DNA of 64,000 nt, from contig CAWESL010000022.1 in NCBI GenBank assembly GCA_963811705.1, forward strand, positions 1-64,000, written 5' to 3'. Source of the DNA: DATJPR01 sp963811705 (GTDB lineage Bacteria; Bacteroidota; Ignavibacteria; UBA10030; UBA6906). Positions 14,828 to 24,647 of the stretch are shown in pieces. A model generated the notes under the pieces. That model worked only from the letters and a program-made list of their open reading frames with translations. It did not search any database and was not told the DNA's origin. Every line of letters begins with the position of its first letter. Positions within the stretch are counted from its first letter, which is position 1. Position numbers and translations under genes: made by a program.

Positions 14828-16525
14828 TCATCGAAAGAACGCTTTCACCACGTATTGCAGAACCATACGATGAGTATTAAAGAACGATCCGTTCAGTGCA
14901 ATGGCATGCCGCATAATATCGATGAACCGGTTGCGGTCACTATAGAAAAGAGGAAGAACAATGTGTTCCAACTTCTCGTAGAGCGACGCGGCATCGCAGG
15001 CAGACCGGTCCCCTCCCCCGTCGACCGGGTTGCACCCTTCGCCCATCGCCCAACCTGTCACCCCCTCGATGCAGCCCTCAATCCACCAGCCATCAAGCAC
15101 GCTGAGACTGGGCACGCCGTTGAGCGCGGCCTTCATACCACTGGTGCCGGAAGCTTCGAGCGGGGGCTGTGGGGTATTCAGCCAAATATCGACGCCCGCA
15201 GTCAGCAGCTTTCCCACTTCCAGGTCGTAGTTGGGAAGGTAGGCAATCTTGATGTGATCTTTGAGCAACTCTTTTGCGTGAAAGATCCGCTTGATGAGTT
15301 CTTTGCCCTCCCCGTCGTTAGGGTGAGCCTTCCCCGCGTACACGATCTGGAATTTCCCCACCGTCGCGGCGATCGCCTTGAGCCGCTCGATATCGTGGAA
15401 GAGCAGATCGGCGCGCTTGTATGCCGCAGCACGACGTGCGAAACCAAGCGTCATGACATTGATATCCAGGCCAGAGTTGGATTCGTGGTTGACGTAATCA
15501 ACGAGCGCTTTTTTCGCCTGCAGGTGCGCATCCCACACTTCCTGTGCTGGAATGCTCAGGGCATAGCGCAAGCTGAAGTTGTCCGCCCGCCAGTCGGGGA
15601 TGTGCAGGTCGAATAGCTTCTGCATTGCCGGGGCGGCCCAGGTGGCAGCGTGGACACCGTTCGTAATCGCATCGATCCGGTACTGGGCGAACATATGGCG
15701 CGACACTTCACCGTGTTTCTTGGCGACGCCATTGACGTAGTGGCTAAGGTTGAGGGCGAGATACGTCATGTTGAGACTCCCCTCACAGCAGAACACGTCG
15801 TGCATCGCCTCGATTTCGGTGTGTCCAACGACGCTGGTGACCATTTCAAGGGGGAATTGGTCGTGCCCCGCGGGGACGGGCGTGTGAGTTGTGAACACGC
15901 ATTGCTCGCGCACATGGTCGATATCATCTTGTGTGAACGTGGTACGCCCAGCCTGGTGCGCATGTTCATCGAGCAAGGCAACGGTGAGAAGACTCGCATG
16001 GCCCTCATTCATATGGTAACGCTGCAGCTGGTCGTACCCCAATGCCCGGAGCATCTTGATTCCCCCGATGCCGAGGATGACTTCCTGGCAGAGTCGGTAG
16101 TGCAGATCGCCGCCGTACAGGTAGTGTGTCAGCGTGCGGTCCCATTCGCCGTTCTCGGGCAGATCGGCGTCAAGCAGATACACGGGGACAATGAAGCCGT
16201 CGTAGCCCCGCACATCGTATTTCCAGGCTCGCAATTGCACAGTCCGCCCTTCGATGGTCACTGACGCCCGGGCCGGCATCTCTGTGAGAAAATCCTCCAC
16301 GATCCATTCGGTCGGCTCTTCTGTCTGCCAGCCGCTCTGATCGAGCTTCTGGTAGAAGAACCCCTTCCGATGCAGGAGAGTCACGGCGAGGAGCGGGACT
16401 TTGCGGTCTGCGGCGGCCCGGATGGTGTCCCCGGCGAGTACACCGAGTCCTCCGCTATAGGTCGGGATATCGGCTTGGAGCGCAATCTCCATTGAAAAAT
16501 AGGCAACCAGTCTTTTGTCGGTCAT
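14828..16525 (-). CDS. glgP: Alpha-glucan phosphorylase (GT35, short type)
   Basis: The predicted protein has 565 residues, the length of the compact bacterial/archaeal glucan phosphorylase class. The N-terminus AYFSMEIALQADIPTYSGGLG is the family signature. A central YHMNEGHASL and VFTTHTPVPAGHD follow. The pyridoxal-phosphate region EASGTSGMKAALNGV contains the Schiff-base Lys. It releases glucose-1-phosphate from glycogen or maltodextrin in the cytoplasm. Its start overlaps the stop of the small upstream gene by 4 bp (16522-16525). With GH31 and GH15 enzymes elsewhere in the window it indicates alpha-glucan storage or use. Confidence 0.93.
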   Translation of the reverse strand: MTDKRLVAYFSMEIALQADIPTYSGGLGVLAGDTIRAAADRKVPLLAVTLLHRKGFFYQKLDQSGWQTEEPTEWIVEDFLTEMPARASVTIEGRTVQLRAWKYDVRGYDGFIVPVYLLDADLPENGEWDRTLTHYLYGGDLHYRLCQEVILGIGGIKMLRALGYDQLQRYHMNEGHASLLTVALLDEHAHQAGRTTFTQDDIDHVREQCVFTTHTPVPAGHDQFPLEMVTSVVGHTEIEAMHDVFCCEGSLNMTYLALNLSHYVNGVAKKHGEVSRHMFAQYRIDAITNGVHAATWAAPAMQKLFDLHIPDWRADNFSLRYALSIPAQEVWDAHLQAKKALVDYVNHESNSGLDINVMTLGFARRAAAYKRADLLFHDIERLKAIAATVGKFQIVYAGKAHPNDGEGKELIKRIFHAKELLKDHIKIAYLPNYDLEVGKLLTAGVDIWLNTPQPPLEASGTSGMKAALNGVPSLSVLDGWWIEGCIEGVTGWAMGEGCNPVDGGGDRSACDAASLYEKLEHIVLPLFYSDRNRFIDIMRHAIALNGSFFNTHRMVLQYVVKAFFR

Positions 16526-16848
16526 TGGGTTTCATCCTGCATAGGTCGCCCATCACGGGCGACTGTGGCGTCAACAACATCCTCTTCCCACGCGCGTCGG
16601 ACGAGATCTACAAGATACCTTTCAAGAGCGGCGCGAAGAAGGTGGCTCTCACAGCTTTCGCTAAAGCTTCGGCTGATCGAGTCGACGAGATTCAGGGCCT
16701 CCGCCTCGGAATCGGCGGATTTGATGCGTTCTTGAACCCCGACAGAGTATTTCCGCAGGATGGCGTGCTGCCTCCTGATGGCTTTGAACGGGCCGAACAC
16801 AATTTCGTCACTCTCCTGAATATTCATCGCGATACCCCGGACTGTCAC
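16522..16848 (-). CDS. Hypothetical helical protein ahead of glgP
   Basis: The predicted protein has 108 residues from a GTG start at 16848; an ATG at 16827 (MNIQESDEI) is an alternative with a GGGG stretch upstream. The protein looks all-helical, with charged amphipathic segments (QHAILRKYSVGVQERIKS, RYLVDLVRRAWEED). No family is recognised. The 4-bp overlap with glgP makes cotranslation likely. Confidence 0.55.
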   Translation of the reverse strand: MTVRGIAMNIQESDEIVFGPFKAIRRQHAILRKYSVGVQERIKSADSEAEALNLVDSISRSFSESCESHLLRAALERYLVDLVRRAWEEDVVDATVARDGRPMQDETQ

Positions 16849-16988
16849 CCATGATGGAAGGACCTGTTCTCACCTCTCTCAACGCCCATTTGTTGTCAAG
16901 GGGAATGCAAACATTAGGGCATTACAGTGGAGCCTGCGCGAATTCTTTCCCTTCAATTTGCACCTTTTTTATTCTTCGTCCACTCTCT

Positions 16989-19900
16989 TCACCGCTGATT
17001 CGGAGTTGACGCGGGAGTCCTGCCGTCAACCATGTAGGCGTACATCGGGACAAATATCAACGTCAACAGCGTGCCGACGAGCAAACCGCCGATCGCAACA
17101 TCCGCCAGCGGGCTCAGGCGTTCAAGCCCGACTGCTTGTTCAAGCGCAATGGGAATCATTCCGGCGATCGTACCAAAGGCAGTCATCATGACCGGTCGGA
17201 AACGTACACGGACGCTCTCCATGGCGCTCTCAAACGGAGTTTCTCCATTGTCACGATTTTTTTGATAGAAATCGATAAGCAAGACGGCATTCTTGATGAT
17301 GATGCCAAAAAGCAAAAGGATTCCGAGAAGGCTCGGCATGCAACTTGGTTTGTGGAAAAGCAGCATACCCCAGGCAGCCCCGATCATCGAGAGGGGCAGG
17401 ACAAGAATCATAATGAGGGCCATTTTGACTGAGCGATAGATGGAAATAAGCACCATCGTCAAGAGGAAGATCCCCAAGCCAATCGCTTTTATCATACGGG
17501 CGAAACTGTCATTGATCTGAGCGATATCGCCTTCCTGGGAGATTATCACATCGTCACTCTTCTTGATCGTCGAAAGTGCGCTCTCAGCATCATCGGTGAT
17601 ATGGGACACCGGTCTATCCGAACGGTAGCCGTTGATGTCGACGCTGTAGAGCATTCGATCCCGCTCGATTTTTGCGAAGGTCAGTCCTCTTGAGATTGTC
17701 GCAAGCTGTTCAAGCGGTACATCGCCCATCGCGGTGTGGATCGGCAGGAGTCTCAAGGTTTGTTCGTTCTGGCTGAATTTCCCTTTGAAGTACAAGGTCA
17801 CCGGCTGCGTGTTCAATGACTGCAAATTCGCATTCAGACCGACCACCTGACCCTTTGCAAGGATCTGCGAGGCAATTTCGAAGGGGGTCACGCCGTAGCT
17901 CAATGCCTTGTTCTCGTCAATGCTCAGCGCGATTTCCGTAAAGTCCTTGTCCCAGCTCGTGGACACCGACGTCAGTCCTTTCACGTTTGCCAGCACATCC
18001 TTCACTTGCTGAGCTTTCTCCGCTAGGCCATCCACGTACGGTGACTTCAGCCTCACGTCCAATGTCGCCTTAATGGTCGACAGGGCGGTGGCCCCAAAGT
18101 CATAGACATCGTTTTTCTTCAGCCCTTCGAGGCGTGACAGTTTCTCGCGCATCGTATCTTCGATGGCCCACATACTTTGTTTGCGACTGAATCGATCGAC
18201 GCAATTCACCGTGATGGTCGCTTCCGTCGGCAGATTACCGCTCCCCAGACTCAGGACGCCCACTTCATTCCCGAATGCCACCGAGCTCATTTGCGCCCAC
18301 GATTGCTGATGCAGCCACTGCAGAAACGGTTCCAGTTTCACTTCCGCACTGTTCACGGTTTCATTGGAGCTGAACATCACCTGCGCTTTGATGATGCCGG
18401 TATCCATCGGAGGCATCGCATCTTTCCCTATCGTCGGCAGAATTGACCGGACGCTCACCAGGAGCAGGAGCGCAACACCAGCGGAGAGTACCGTGCGGCG
18501 AAGAATCCTGCGCTTGCCGTTTGAAAACACAATCACACTGACATAGGACTCCACCAGCCGACCGATCGTTTTCTTGTACAGACGATCAAACCACAACTCC
18601 ACTGTTGTCTTCTTGTGTCCTTTCCGGTAAAACAACTCGAGCAGCCTCGGAATGAAGGTGATCGAGAGAAAGAACGAGATCAGGAGCGCGGTGATGAGCG
18701 TGATAATAAGCGGCTTGAATATCTTCTCCGGGAATCCGCCAACAAACATCAGGGGGAAAAGAATCGCTATGGTCGCTACCGTCCCTGACCAAATTGGACC
18801 GATCACCTCTTTTGTTCCCGTGCTGATGGCTGTATGCAAGTCCTCGTGCAATTCGCTTAGATGCCGCTCGATATTCTCCGATACCACGACCGCATCGTCC
18901 GTCAACAAACCCAACGCGAGGATGATCGCGGTGTAGATAACAATATTGAGCCCTCCCCCCGTGAGCCAGATAACGGCCATTGTGGAGAAAAACACCATAG
19001 GAATGGTTATTGCAGCGGCCGCAATGGCCCTGAAGTTTCCGATAAAAAAAAGAATGACGAGCAGGGTATAGAATATGGCATCGCGAAGAGCCACAAGCAT
19101 GTTGTCATTCGCCAGCTCGATGAGATTTCGCTGGGTATCGGAGATCTCGAAATTGAAACCTGGATACCGGGCCTCCAGGTTCTTCATCTCTTCCCTGGCC
19201 GCATTGCTCACGCTCAGCACGCTGCCGCCCGGTGCCCGCTGGATCGCCAATGCGATGGCAGGTTTTCCGTTGCCGATATATCCGGTTGTCCGTTTCTTGA
19301 ACCCCCACTCGACATTGGCAACATCACCCAGCCGAACGTTCGGCATGATGGTGATCTGTTTCAGCTTCTCCACCTCATCTTTCTCGCCGTAGAAGGTGAT
19401 CGTGTAGAAACTGTTCTCACCCTTCACGAACCCGATCGGCATGTCGTGGTTGAGGGTCTGCAGCACCTTCCCGATCTTCTCGAAGTCGACATTATACCGT
19501 TTTGCTTTGAACGGATCGACTTCGACATTGATGGAGCTTTCATAGCCGCCGAACACTTCGACATTGCCGATATCCGGATTGCTGAGCAGAGAGGGTTTGA
19601 TGAACCCATCCACCATTTTGCGAATGTCGGCGAGCGTCACGCTGTCGCTCTTCGGAGACACGGCGATGACATCGACGGGGAGCGTAAAATCGCCGGCAGT
19701 GTAAATGGCCGGATTCGCGTCCGGGGGGAGATTTCCCTTCGCAATCGAGAGAGCATTCGCAACATCGACGGCTGCCGCATCAAGGCCTTTCTCGTACTTG
19801 AATTCCGCCTTGACAATGGAGAAGTTCGCGACGTTCACCGAGCTGACTTCGGACAGGAGCCCGAGGCGCGCGATTTCCTGCTCGATCGGCTTCGAAACGG

Positions 19901-20078
19901 TATTTGCCGCTACCTGTGCGGTGGCACCCGGAACTTTCGTTATCACGATCACCTGGGGAGGGGTCGAATCGGGAAAAAGGTTCTTGGGAAGCGTTACCAG
20001 AGCAATGACCCCCATGACAAAGAAACCGAAGATGAGGGAATACAGGAGATACGGGCGTTCGTAGAAATAGTCGAACAT
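16989..20078 (-). CDS. RND efflux pump, inner-membrane transporter (system 1)
   Basis: The predicted protein has 1029 residues with the AcrB/MexB layout: TM1 at the N-terminus, a periplasmic domain, a central TM block, a second periplasmic domain and a C-terminal TM block. Proton-relay Asp residues appear in TM4 as GLLTDDAVVVSENIERH. The start MFDYFYERPYLLYS resembles the relatively divergent RND branch with short N-termini. It would be energised by proton import and expel drugs, metals or metabolites through the TolC partner. It is last in the order TolC-MFP-RND, 3 bp behind the adaptor gene. Substrate cannot be predicted from sequence alone. Confidence 0.93.
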   Translation of the reverse strand: MFDYFYERPYLLYSLIFGFFVMGVIALVTLPKNLFPDSTPPQVIVITKVPGATAQVAANTVSKPIEQEIARLGLLSEVSSVNVANFSIVKAEFKYEKGLDAAAVDVANALSIAKGNLPPDANPAIYTAGDFTLPVDVIAVSPKSDSVTLADIRKMVDGFIKPSLLSNPDIGNVEVFGGYESSINVEVDPFKAKRYNVDFEKIGKVLQTLNHDMPIGFVKGENSFYTITFYGEKDEVEKLKQITIMPNVRLGDVANVEWGFKKRTTGYIGNGKPAIALAIQRAPGGSVLSVSNAAREEMKNLEARYPGFNFEISDTQRNLIELANDNMLVALRDAIFYTLLVILFFIGNFRAIAAAAITIPMVFFSTMAVIWLTGGGLNIVIYTAIILALGLLTDDAVVVSENIERHLSELHEDLHTAISTGTKEVIGPIWSGTVATIAILFPLMFVGGFPEKIFKPLIITLITALLISFFLSITFIPRLLELFYRKGHKKTTVELWFDRLYKKTIGRLVESYVSVIVFSNGKRRILRRTVLSAGVALLLLVSVRSILPTIGKDAMPPMDTGIIKAQVMFSSNETVNSAEVKLEPFLQWLHQQSWAQMSSVAFGNEVGVLSLGSGNLPTEATITVNCVDRFSRKQSMWAIEDTMREKLSRLEGLKKNDVYDFGATALSTIKATLDVRLKSPYVDGLAEKAQQVKDVLANVKGLTSVSTSWDKDFTEIALSIDENKALSYGVTPFEIASQILAKGQVVGLNANLQSLNTQPVTLYFKGKFSQNEQTLRLLPIHTAMGDVPLEQLATISRGLTFAKIERDRMLYSVDINGYRSDRPVSHITDDAESALSTIKKSDDVIISQEGDIAQINDSFARMIKAIGLGIFLLTMVLISIYRSVKMALIMILVLPLSMIGAAWGMLLFHKPSCMPSLLGILLLFGIIIKNAVLLIDFYQKNRDNGETPFESAMESVRVRFRPVMMTAFGTIAGMIPIALEQAVGLERLSPLADVAIGGLLVGTLLTLIFVPMYAYMVDGRTPASTPNQR

Positions 20079-20081
20079 GAT

Positions 20082-21131
20082 TTAGTCCTCTTTCGCCTTT
20101 AATGGAGCACCCGATAAGAGCTTGAGAAGGATATCCTGCTTCTCCACCACAATGTCTTTCCCCGCAAGGTCAGCATTGCTGACCACCGCACCGTCCTCTC
20201 CTGTTTGGAGAATGTCTATTTGCCTGGCCACCGCTCTCTCACCCTGCTTCTCGAACACATAACTCTTGCCAGAGCGATTCAATATGGCGTCAAACGGAAG
20301 TTTAATTGCTTTCCCCTTGAACACTTCAACATCAACCTCTACCCGCTCGCCGCTCATCAGGCGGAGCCCGTCAATATACACCTTGTATTCAGCAAGGCTG
20401 TTGAACGTGCTCTTCAGCGGGATTGCGGCATAACTCGTGTCGTTCATCACGACTCCAACGACGTTGACTTCGGCAGGGACGCTGAGCTTGAGGTACGAAC
20501 CGTTCGCGGCGCTGATCACCGCAATCGGCTGCCCGGGCATCGCCATATCGCCGACATTGGCCATCGTGCGTGAGAGCATCCCCGACGTGGGCGCCTGGAT
20601 GATGGCATAGGTGAGTGTATTGGTGAGGTCGTTGAGACTCTGCTTCAGGGCCTCGAGCCTCGATTCCGCCTCGGCGATCTTGCTCTCCTCCATTTCCGAT
20701 TGCTCGAGAGAAGCCCCCTTCACCGCAAGAAGTTCCTGCGTCCTTTTGTGCGTGGCCGACAGGTTTTTCAGTGCTATGGTTTGGGCGTCCAGCTGGGCCT
20801 TGACACTCTGGCGGCCGCCCTCGATGCTCGTATTATCGAGTTTCGCAATGACGTCCCCCTTTTTCACCGGGTTGCCGCTTGGCCTCAGAAATTCGATGCG
20901 GGCCCCCACCTTAGTGGCAAGGATCACGTCCTGGTCGTTCTGCACCTGGGCCAGATACGGCAAGGTCAGTGTCACGGATTTCAATTCCGGTTTCATGGTG
21001 GACACTTCGATCGCATACGAGAGTGCTGACGGTGCCATCGCATCTCTCATCCGGGCCACGCGCACGGCGGCAACGCCGGCAGCCACCAGGACGATGCCTG
21101 CGACTATTCCAATGGTCGTTGTTCTTGTCAT
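20082..21131 (-). CDS. RND efflux periplasmic adaptor (MFP, system 1)
   Basis: The predicted protein has 349 residues with an N-terminal membrane anchor (TIGIVAGIVLVAAGVAAV). Biotinyl-lipoyl-like halves are VGARIEFLRPSGNPVKKGDVIAKLD and IQAPTSGMLSRTMANVGDM. A coiled-coil hairpin with LKNLSATHKRTQELLA lies between them, followed by a beta-barrel. It bridges the RND transporter and the TolC channel. The start at 21131 overlaps the TolC stop (ATGA 21128-21131), evidence for translational coupling; the longer frame upstream is not needed. Confidence 0.92.
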   Translation of the reverse strand: MTRTTTIGIVAGIVLVAAGVAAVRVARMRDAMAPSALSYAIEVSTMKPELKSVTLTLPYLAQVQNDQDVILATKVGARIEFLRPSGNPVKKGDVIAKLDNTSIEGGRQSVKAQLDAQTIALKNLSATHKRTQELLAVKGASLEQSEMEESKIAEAESRLEALKQSLNDLTNTLTYAIIQAPTSGMLSRTMANVGDMAMPGQPIAVISAANGSYLKLSVPAEVNVVGVVMNDTSYAAIPLKSTFNSLAEYKVYIDGLRLMSGERVEVDVEVFKGKAIKLPFDAILNRSGKSYVFEKQGERAVARQIDILQTGEDGAVVSNADLAGKDIVVEKQDILLKLLSGAPLKAKED

Positions 21132-22411
21132 TTCACTATCTCCTCGATATTGTTCCCAAAGATGACGGCAAGCTTGACGAGTGTCTGCCATTGCTGGGCC
21201 TGGCCCTTGAAGAGCTTTGACTGTTCAAGGACAACGTCGTCCTCATATTTAAGATAATCCTCAGTCGACATACGATCCGACTCGTAACTCACCTTCGCAA
21301 TCGCGAGAAGGTCTTCTTTTTCTTTGACGCTGGCCGTGTAAAGTTCAAGTGATTGGTTCAACAAGACCAGGCTTTTCTGGAGCTGCTGTGCCTGCGACGT
21401 CAGTTCCAGCGTCATCCTGTCGAGCTCGTTTTCCGAAGCCTCGACGTCGGCGCTGGTTTTGGCGATCTGAGAGTACTGATCCATCGCAAATATCGGGAGT
21501 TTGACGACCAGACCGATCGTATAGTAGTCGTTTGCGACATGGGCGCCGTTATTGTAGGCGTCTGCAAAATTCCTGCTGTAGCTTCCCTGCACCGCCACCA
21601 TCGGCCAGAGCTTCTGCTTCTCGATCGTTAATCCAAGCCTGTCCGCCTCGACCTTTTTGCGCAGCGGATCCAGGGCCCTGAATTGCCCCTCCTGGTAGGT
21701 GCCAACCTGTTCCAACGGAACGGGATCGGTCAATCGCATTCCGGTGAGCGTTTGAATTGTCGAAAGGACGTCTTCGCGCTGCACGGCAAGGTCGTTGTTG
21801 AGAATTTCGACTTGATGGATTCCGTTATCGATATTGAGGAGGGCGGATTCAGGAGTGCGGCCGTTACGGACTTTCATAACGATGAACTCCCGTGTCTTCA
21901 TCAAGGAGTTCTTTTTCTGTTCCAATGCCCGCTGTAACGCCTGCATAAACAGGAGGTTCGCGTCGGCACTCACGACGACCGCTTCGTTCTTCAGAAGATT
22001 GATATACTTCTGATCCTCTGCGGAATGGTACATCATCCTTGCCTTCGCTGCCGCGCTGAAGATCGATGGAACAAAGATGGGCATGGACACAGTCGCTCCG
22101 ATCCTCGAGATCCGCTCGCTGAACGGCTGAGCTTCGGCATGACGCTGGACCATCGCCAGGAGATCGTTGGGGGGCACCGGGACCATGCTCGTGGGGATGG
22201 ACGCGTAATCGTATCTTCCAAAGAGGTCGACGTTCGGGTAGAGCTTGCTGTACGCGATGCTCTTTCCTGAGGACGATTGCTCAATCCGTATATCGTCGCT
22301 CATCGCAACCGGGTGCGACTTCAGGGAGTCAAAGAGCTCCCGGATATTCTGGACCGTCTGAGCGGAGAGGAACGCCGGGAAGAGAAGGAGCAGCAGTGCC
22401 TGCTTAATCAT
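21128..22411 (-). CDS. TolC-like outer membrane channel (system 1)
   Basis: The predicted protein has 427 residues with a signal peptide (LLLLLFPAFLSAQ). Two long helical repeats separated by beta-strand segments match outer membrane efflux proteins: YPNVDLFGRYDYASIP in the first half and WPMVAVQGSYSRNFADAYN in the second. It would form the trimeric exit duct of the pump. It is first in its operon. Two TetR-type operator sites, C and D, lie about 51 and 208 bp upstream. No regulator gene adjoins this operon. Confidence 0.9.
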   Translation of the reverse strand: MIKQALLLLLFPAFLSAQTVQNIRELFDSLKSHPVAMSDDIRIEQSSSGKSIAYSKLYPNVDLFGRYDYASIPTSMVPVPPNDLLAMVQRHAEAQPFSERISRIGATVSMPIFVPSIFSAAAKARMMYHSAEDQKYINLLKNEAVVVSADANLLFMQALQRALEQKKNSLMKTREFIVMKVRNGRTPESALLNIDNGIHQVEILNNDLAVQREDVLSTIQTLTGMRLTDPVPLEQVGTYQEGQFRALDPLRKKVEADRLGLTIEKQKLWPMVAVQGSYSRNFADAYNNGAHVANDYYTIGLVVKLPIFAMDQYSQIAKTSADVEASENELDRMTLELTSQAQQLQKSLVLLNQSLELYTASVKEKEDLLAIAKVSYESDRMSTEDYLKYEDDVVLEQSKLFKGQAQQWQTLVKLAVIFGNNIEEIVK

Positions 22412-22461
22412 GTTCTTGGGTCCTGTTGTTGACTAAAGCGCTTTCTGATTCAAGCGTAATC

Positions 22462-22475
22462 AGTATTCACTTACT
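22462..22475. promoter_or_regulatory. Putative TetR operator (site C)
   Basis: AGTAT-TCAC-TTACT matches the AGTAA-N4-TTACT consensus at 9 of 10 arm positions. It lies 51 bp upstream of the TolC start of RND system 1. Confidence 0.5.
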
Positions 22476-22618
22476 CACTTTATTTGGCAAAAAATGGGTT
22501 TTTCCAATAAAACTCACACAATATCTACTCCCTCTGCAATCATTGGCAAATGCACAACTGGGAGGTCGATTTGTGCTACCCATTTGCTGTCCTGGAAGAA
22601 GATCCGTATAGATATGTT

Positions 22619-22632
22619 AGTGAATACTTACT
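22619..22632. promoter_or_regulatory. Putative TetR operator (site D)
   Basis: AGTGA-ATAC-TTACT matches the same consensus at 9 of 10 arm positions. Its centre is 157 bp from that of site C. The rest of the 337-bp gap 22412-22748 holds a T-rich run near 22673-22682 and no recognisable gene. Confidence 0.45.
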
Positions 22633-22748
22633 TAATATAAACACTGCCATTCCCTTTGTCAAGAGCTGTCAAAACTTTTTTTTCATCCCTGCCGGATGGT
22701 CCTCTCACAACTCCTTTTTCGGAACCCTATGGAGAAAGTCTCGATATT

Positions 22749-23953
22749 CTATCGGCTCTTCGCGCCGACCTGACCAGACAAGCTTCTCACGCCGTCTTTG
22801 TCCTTCCAATACGTAATGTCGGGACAGCCATCGCACATACTTTGATCACCACTCGGCAGGAGATCAACCGGTTGGATGATCATGATGGACTGCATATACG
22901 CCTTCTTGAAGAGGCGGATGGGGTTTGCAAGGACGTACGCGAGATAACGCCGCAACGCCGCTTTCATCCCCCGATCAAACGGGCGAGGCACAACAGGGTC
23001 AACCTCCCCAGGCTGAGTGGCGCCGGAGAGGCATACGACAGGTACTTGTCCTTCTGGTAATGATACCGCGTCATCACGAGCTCCATGAATTTCTTGCCGG
23101 CGTATCCGAACACACGATTCTTGTTTCCAATCCGTTCCGTCAAGAGCCATTTGTAATGGTCAGGACGGTGGGTGCCGTCAAGATACGCGGCGGGGGCAAA
23201 CCCGGGATACTTCTCTCTCATCTTCTTCACGACATCCGGGGCCATGAGATCCACCACCTCTTCCTTCTCGGAATGGTAGTGAATATCGTCCCACACAATC
23301 TGCTTGTCGCCGGCGTAGAAGTTGAAGGGGGAATCTGGTGTGATATACCGAAAGAGGATAAAGACCATGGTATGGACAATGTCGATGAGTTCCTGCGCCC
23401 ATTCCACCAGCGTTGGGACGGACTGCCGCGTGTCGGCATACACTGTCGAATTGAACGAGCAGGCAATCCCTCCCCCGGCAGCCAGCATTTCCGGGTAATG
23501 AAGCCTCAACGCGTTCAGCTCGAGTTCGTTCTTCCCGACCCATTGCGCTTCTCTGCCGCGACCCTGTTTGCTGTCGGCATGGAAGGTAAAGCCGAACACA
23601 CCGGCTTTTTTCAACCGCCGGAGCAGATCGCTGGTGAGGGCAATGCCGTTCGTGTTGATGATCGGTTTCAGCCCCCTGGCTTTGATCTGTCCGACCAGGT
23701 CGATGATCTAAGGGTACAGCAACGGGTCACCGCCTGCAATGGAAATGCAATCGGACTTTCTCAGGGTTTGGATGACGTCGAGTTCATGTTTGACCTCGTC
23801 CAGGGACTTATGTGAATTCTTGACGTTTTTACGGTAACATCCATAGCAGCTCAAATTACACTGAGCAGTGGGCTCCAGTCACGTGATGCCGTTGTCCGGC
23901 ACAGTCCAGGGTAAGCGGTAAAGAACATCAAGACTGATGGAGGGTTGTTCCAT
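22749..23953 (-). pseudogene. Radical SAM/SPASM-like protein with two stops and a frameshift
   Basis: From ATG at 23953 one frame reads the radical SAM cluster motif CNLSCYGC (CX3CX2C), then ISIAGGDPLLYP, PIINTNGIALTSD and FTFHADSKQGRG. It is broken by TGA at 23879-23881 (before LEPTAQCN) and TAG at 23708-23710 (LYP-stop-IID, where Glu is usual). Near 22980 the frame shifts and the C-terminus continues RRYLAYVLANPIRLF to MCDGCPDITYW. Read through, it would be about 400 residues with an extra C-terminal CxxC. The substrate is unknown. It is the last gene behind FmdE and RND system 2, 76 bp from FmdE. Confidence 0.75.
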
Positions 23954-24029
23954 TGTATCCTCACGTAGTGAAGAACTGCTCATGCGCGTCGCGATAGATA
24001 CGATCCGGTGTCATGCCCGCTTCATCCGA

Positions 24030-24623
24030 TCATCCCCCGTATCCCGAACAGGGAATGCACATCACCTTTCCGTCCTTCTTGCGCAGATACCGATCGAAAA
24101 CGTACTCCCCGCACACCTCGCACTTCGCCTTGTTAAACGAGCCGGGAACTTTCTTGTGCTGGAAATCGGGTAACAGCTTGAGCGTGAACATTTCTACGTC
24201 GGTTGCATTGAGGACGACATTGATGATTTCTAAGCGAACAGGCTCCGGGATCTGTGACGGTTCAATCCCCTTCTTCCGATAGTCGAAGAACTCGTACTTG
24301 CCGAGAGCGTCGGTGAATTCGGGCTTGACGGCAATTCGGACAGCGCCTTTAGTCGGTGTCCAGAGCGTGGCTGCGAGCTTGCCGAAGTTCTGTCGTTCAA
24401 TCATGAGCTTGCCGTACGTGCATCCGGTGGAAGCTTGCAGACCATCCATCATGCAGGTCTGTGGATGGCCGACCCCAAGCTCGGAGAACATGAAATAGTC
24501 ATGATCCTGCGCTCTCGGCACGCCAAGCGTCTTCAGCATGAGTGAACCCATCCGGTATCCGATGGGCATGAACGGACAACGGTGTCCGTGAAACTCAAAC
24601 GTCCACTCTGGAAGTGCAAACAT
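24030..24623 (-). CDS. FmdE family protein (second copy)
   Basis: The predicted protein has 197 residues. The FmdE signature FHGHRCPFMPIGYRMG, the Cys-containing HPQTCMMDGLQASTGCTYGK segment and a C-terminal zinc ribbon CEVCG...CIPCSG are all present. It differs clearly from the copy at 3006-3611, so it is not a recent duplicate. It is placed between an exported helical protein and the broken radical SAM gene, in the long series that also contains RND system 2. FmdE proteins next to radical SAM enzymes may act in cofactor or metal handling; the function is not established. Confidence 0.85.
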   Translation of the reverse strand: MFALPEWTFEFHGHRCPFMPIGYRMGSLMLKTLGVPRAQDHDYFMFSELGVGHPQTCMMDGLQASTGCTYGKLMIERQNFGKLAATLWTPTKGAVRIAVKPEFTDALGKYEFFDYRKKGIEPSQIPEPVRLEIINVVLNATDVEMFTLKLLPDFQHKKVPGSFNKAKCEVCGEYVFDRYLRKKDGKVMCIPCSGYGG

Positions 24624-24647
24624 TGTTGAGTCCTTTCGCTTTCAATG

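Noticed and set aside
18861..20102. Plus-strand open frame of 413 codons
   Set aside because: It is antisense to the RND transporter of system 1 and has no recognisable domain.
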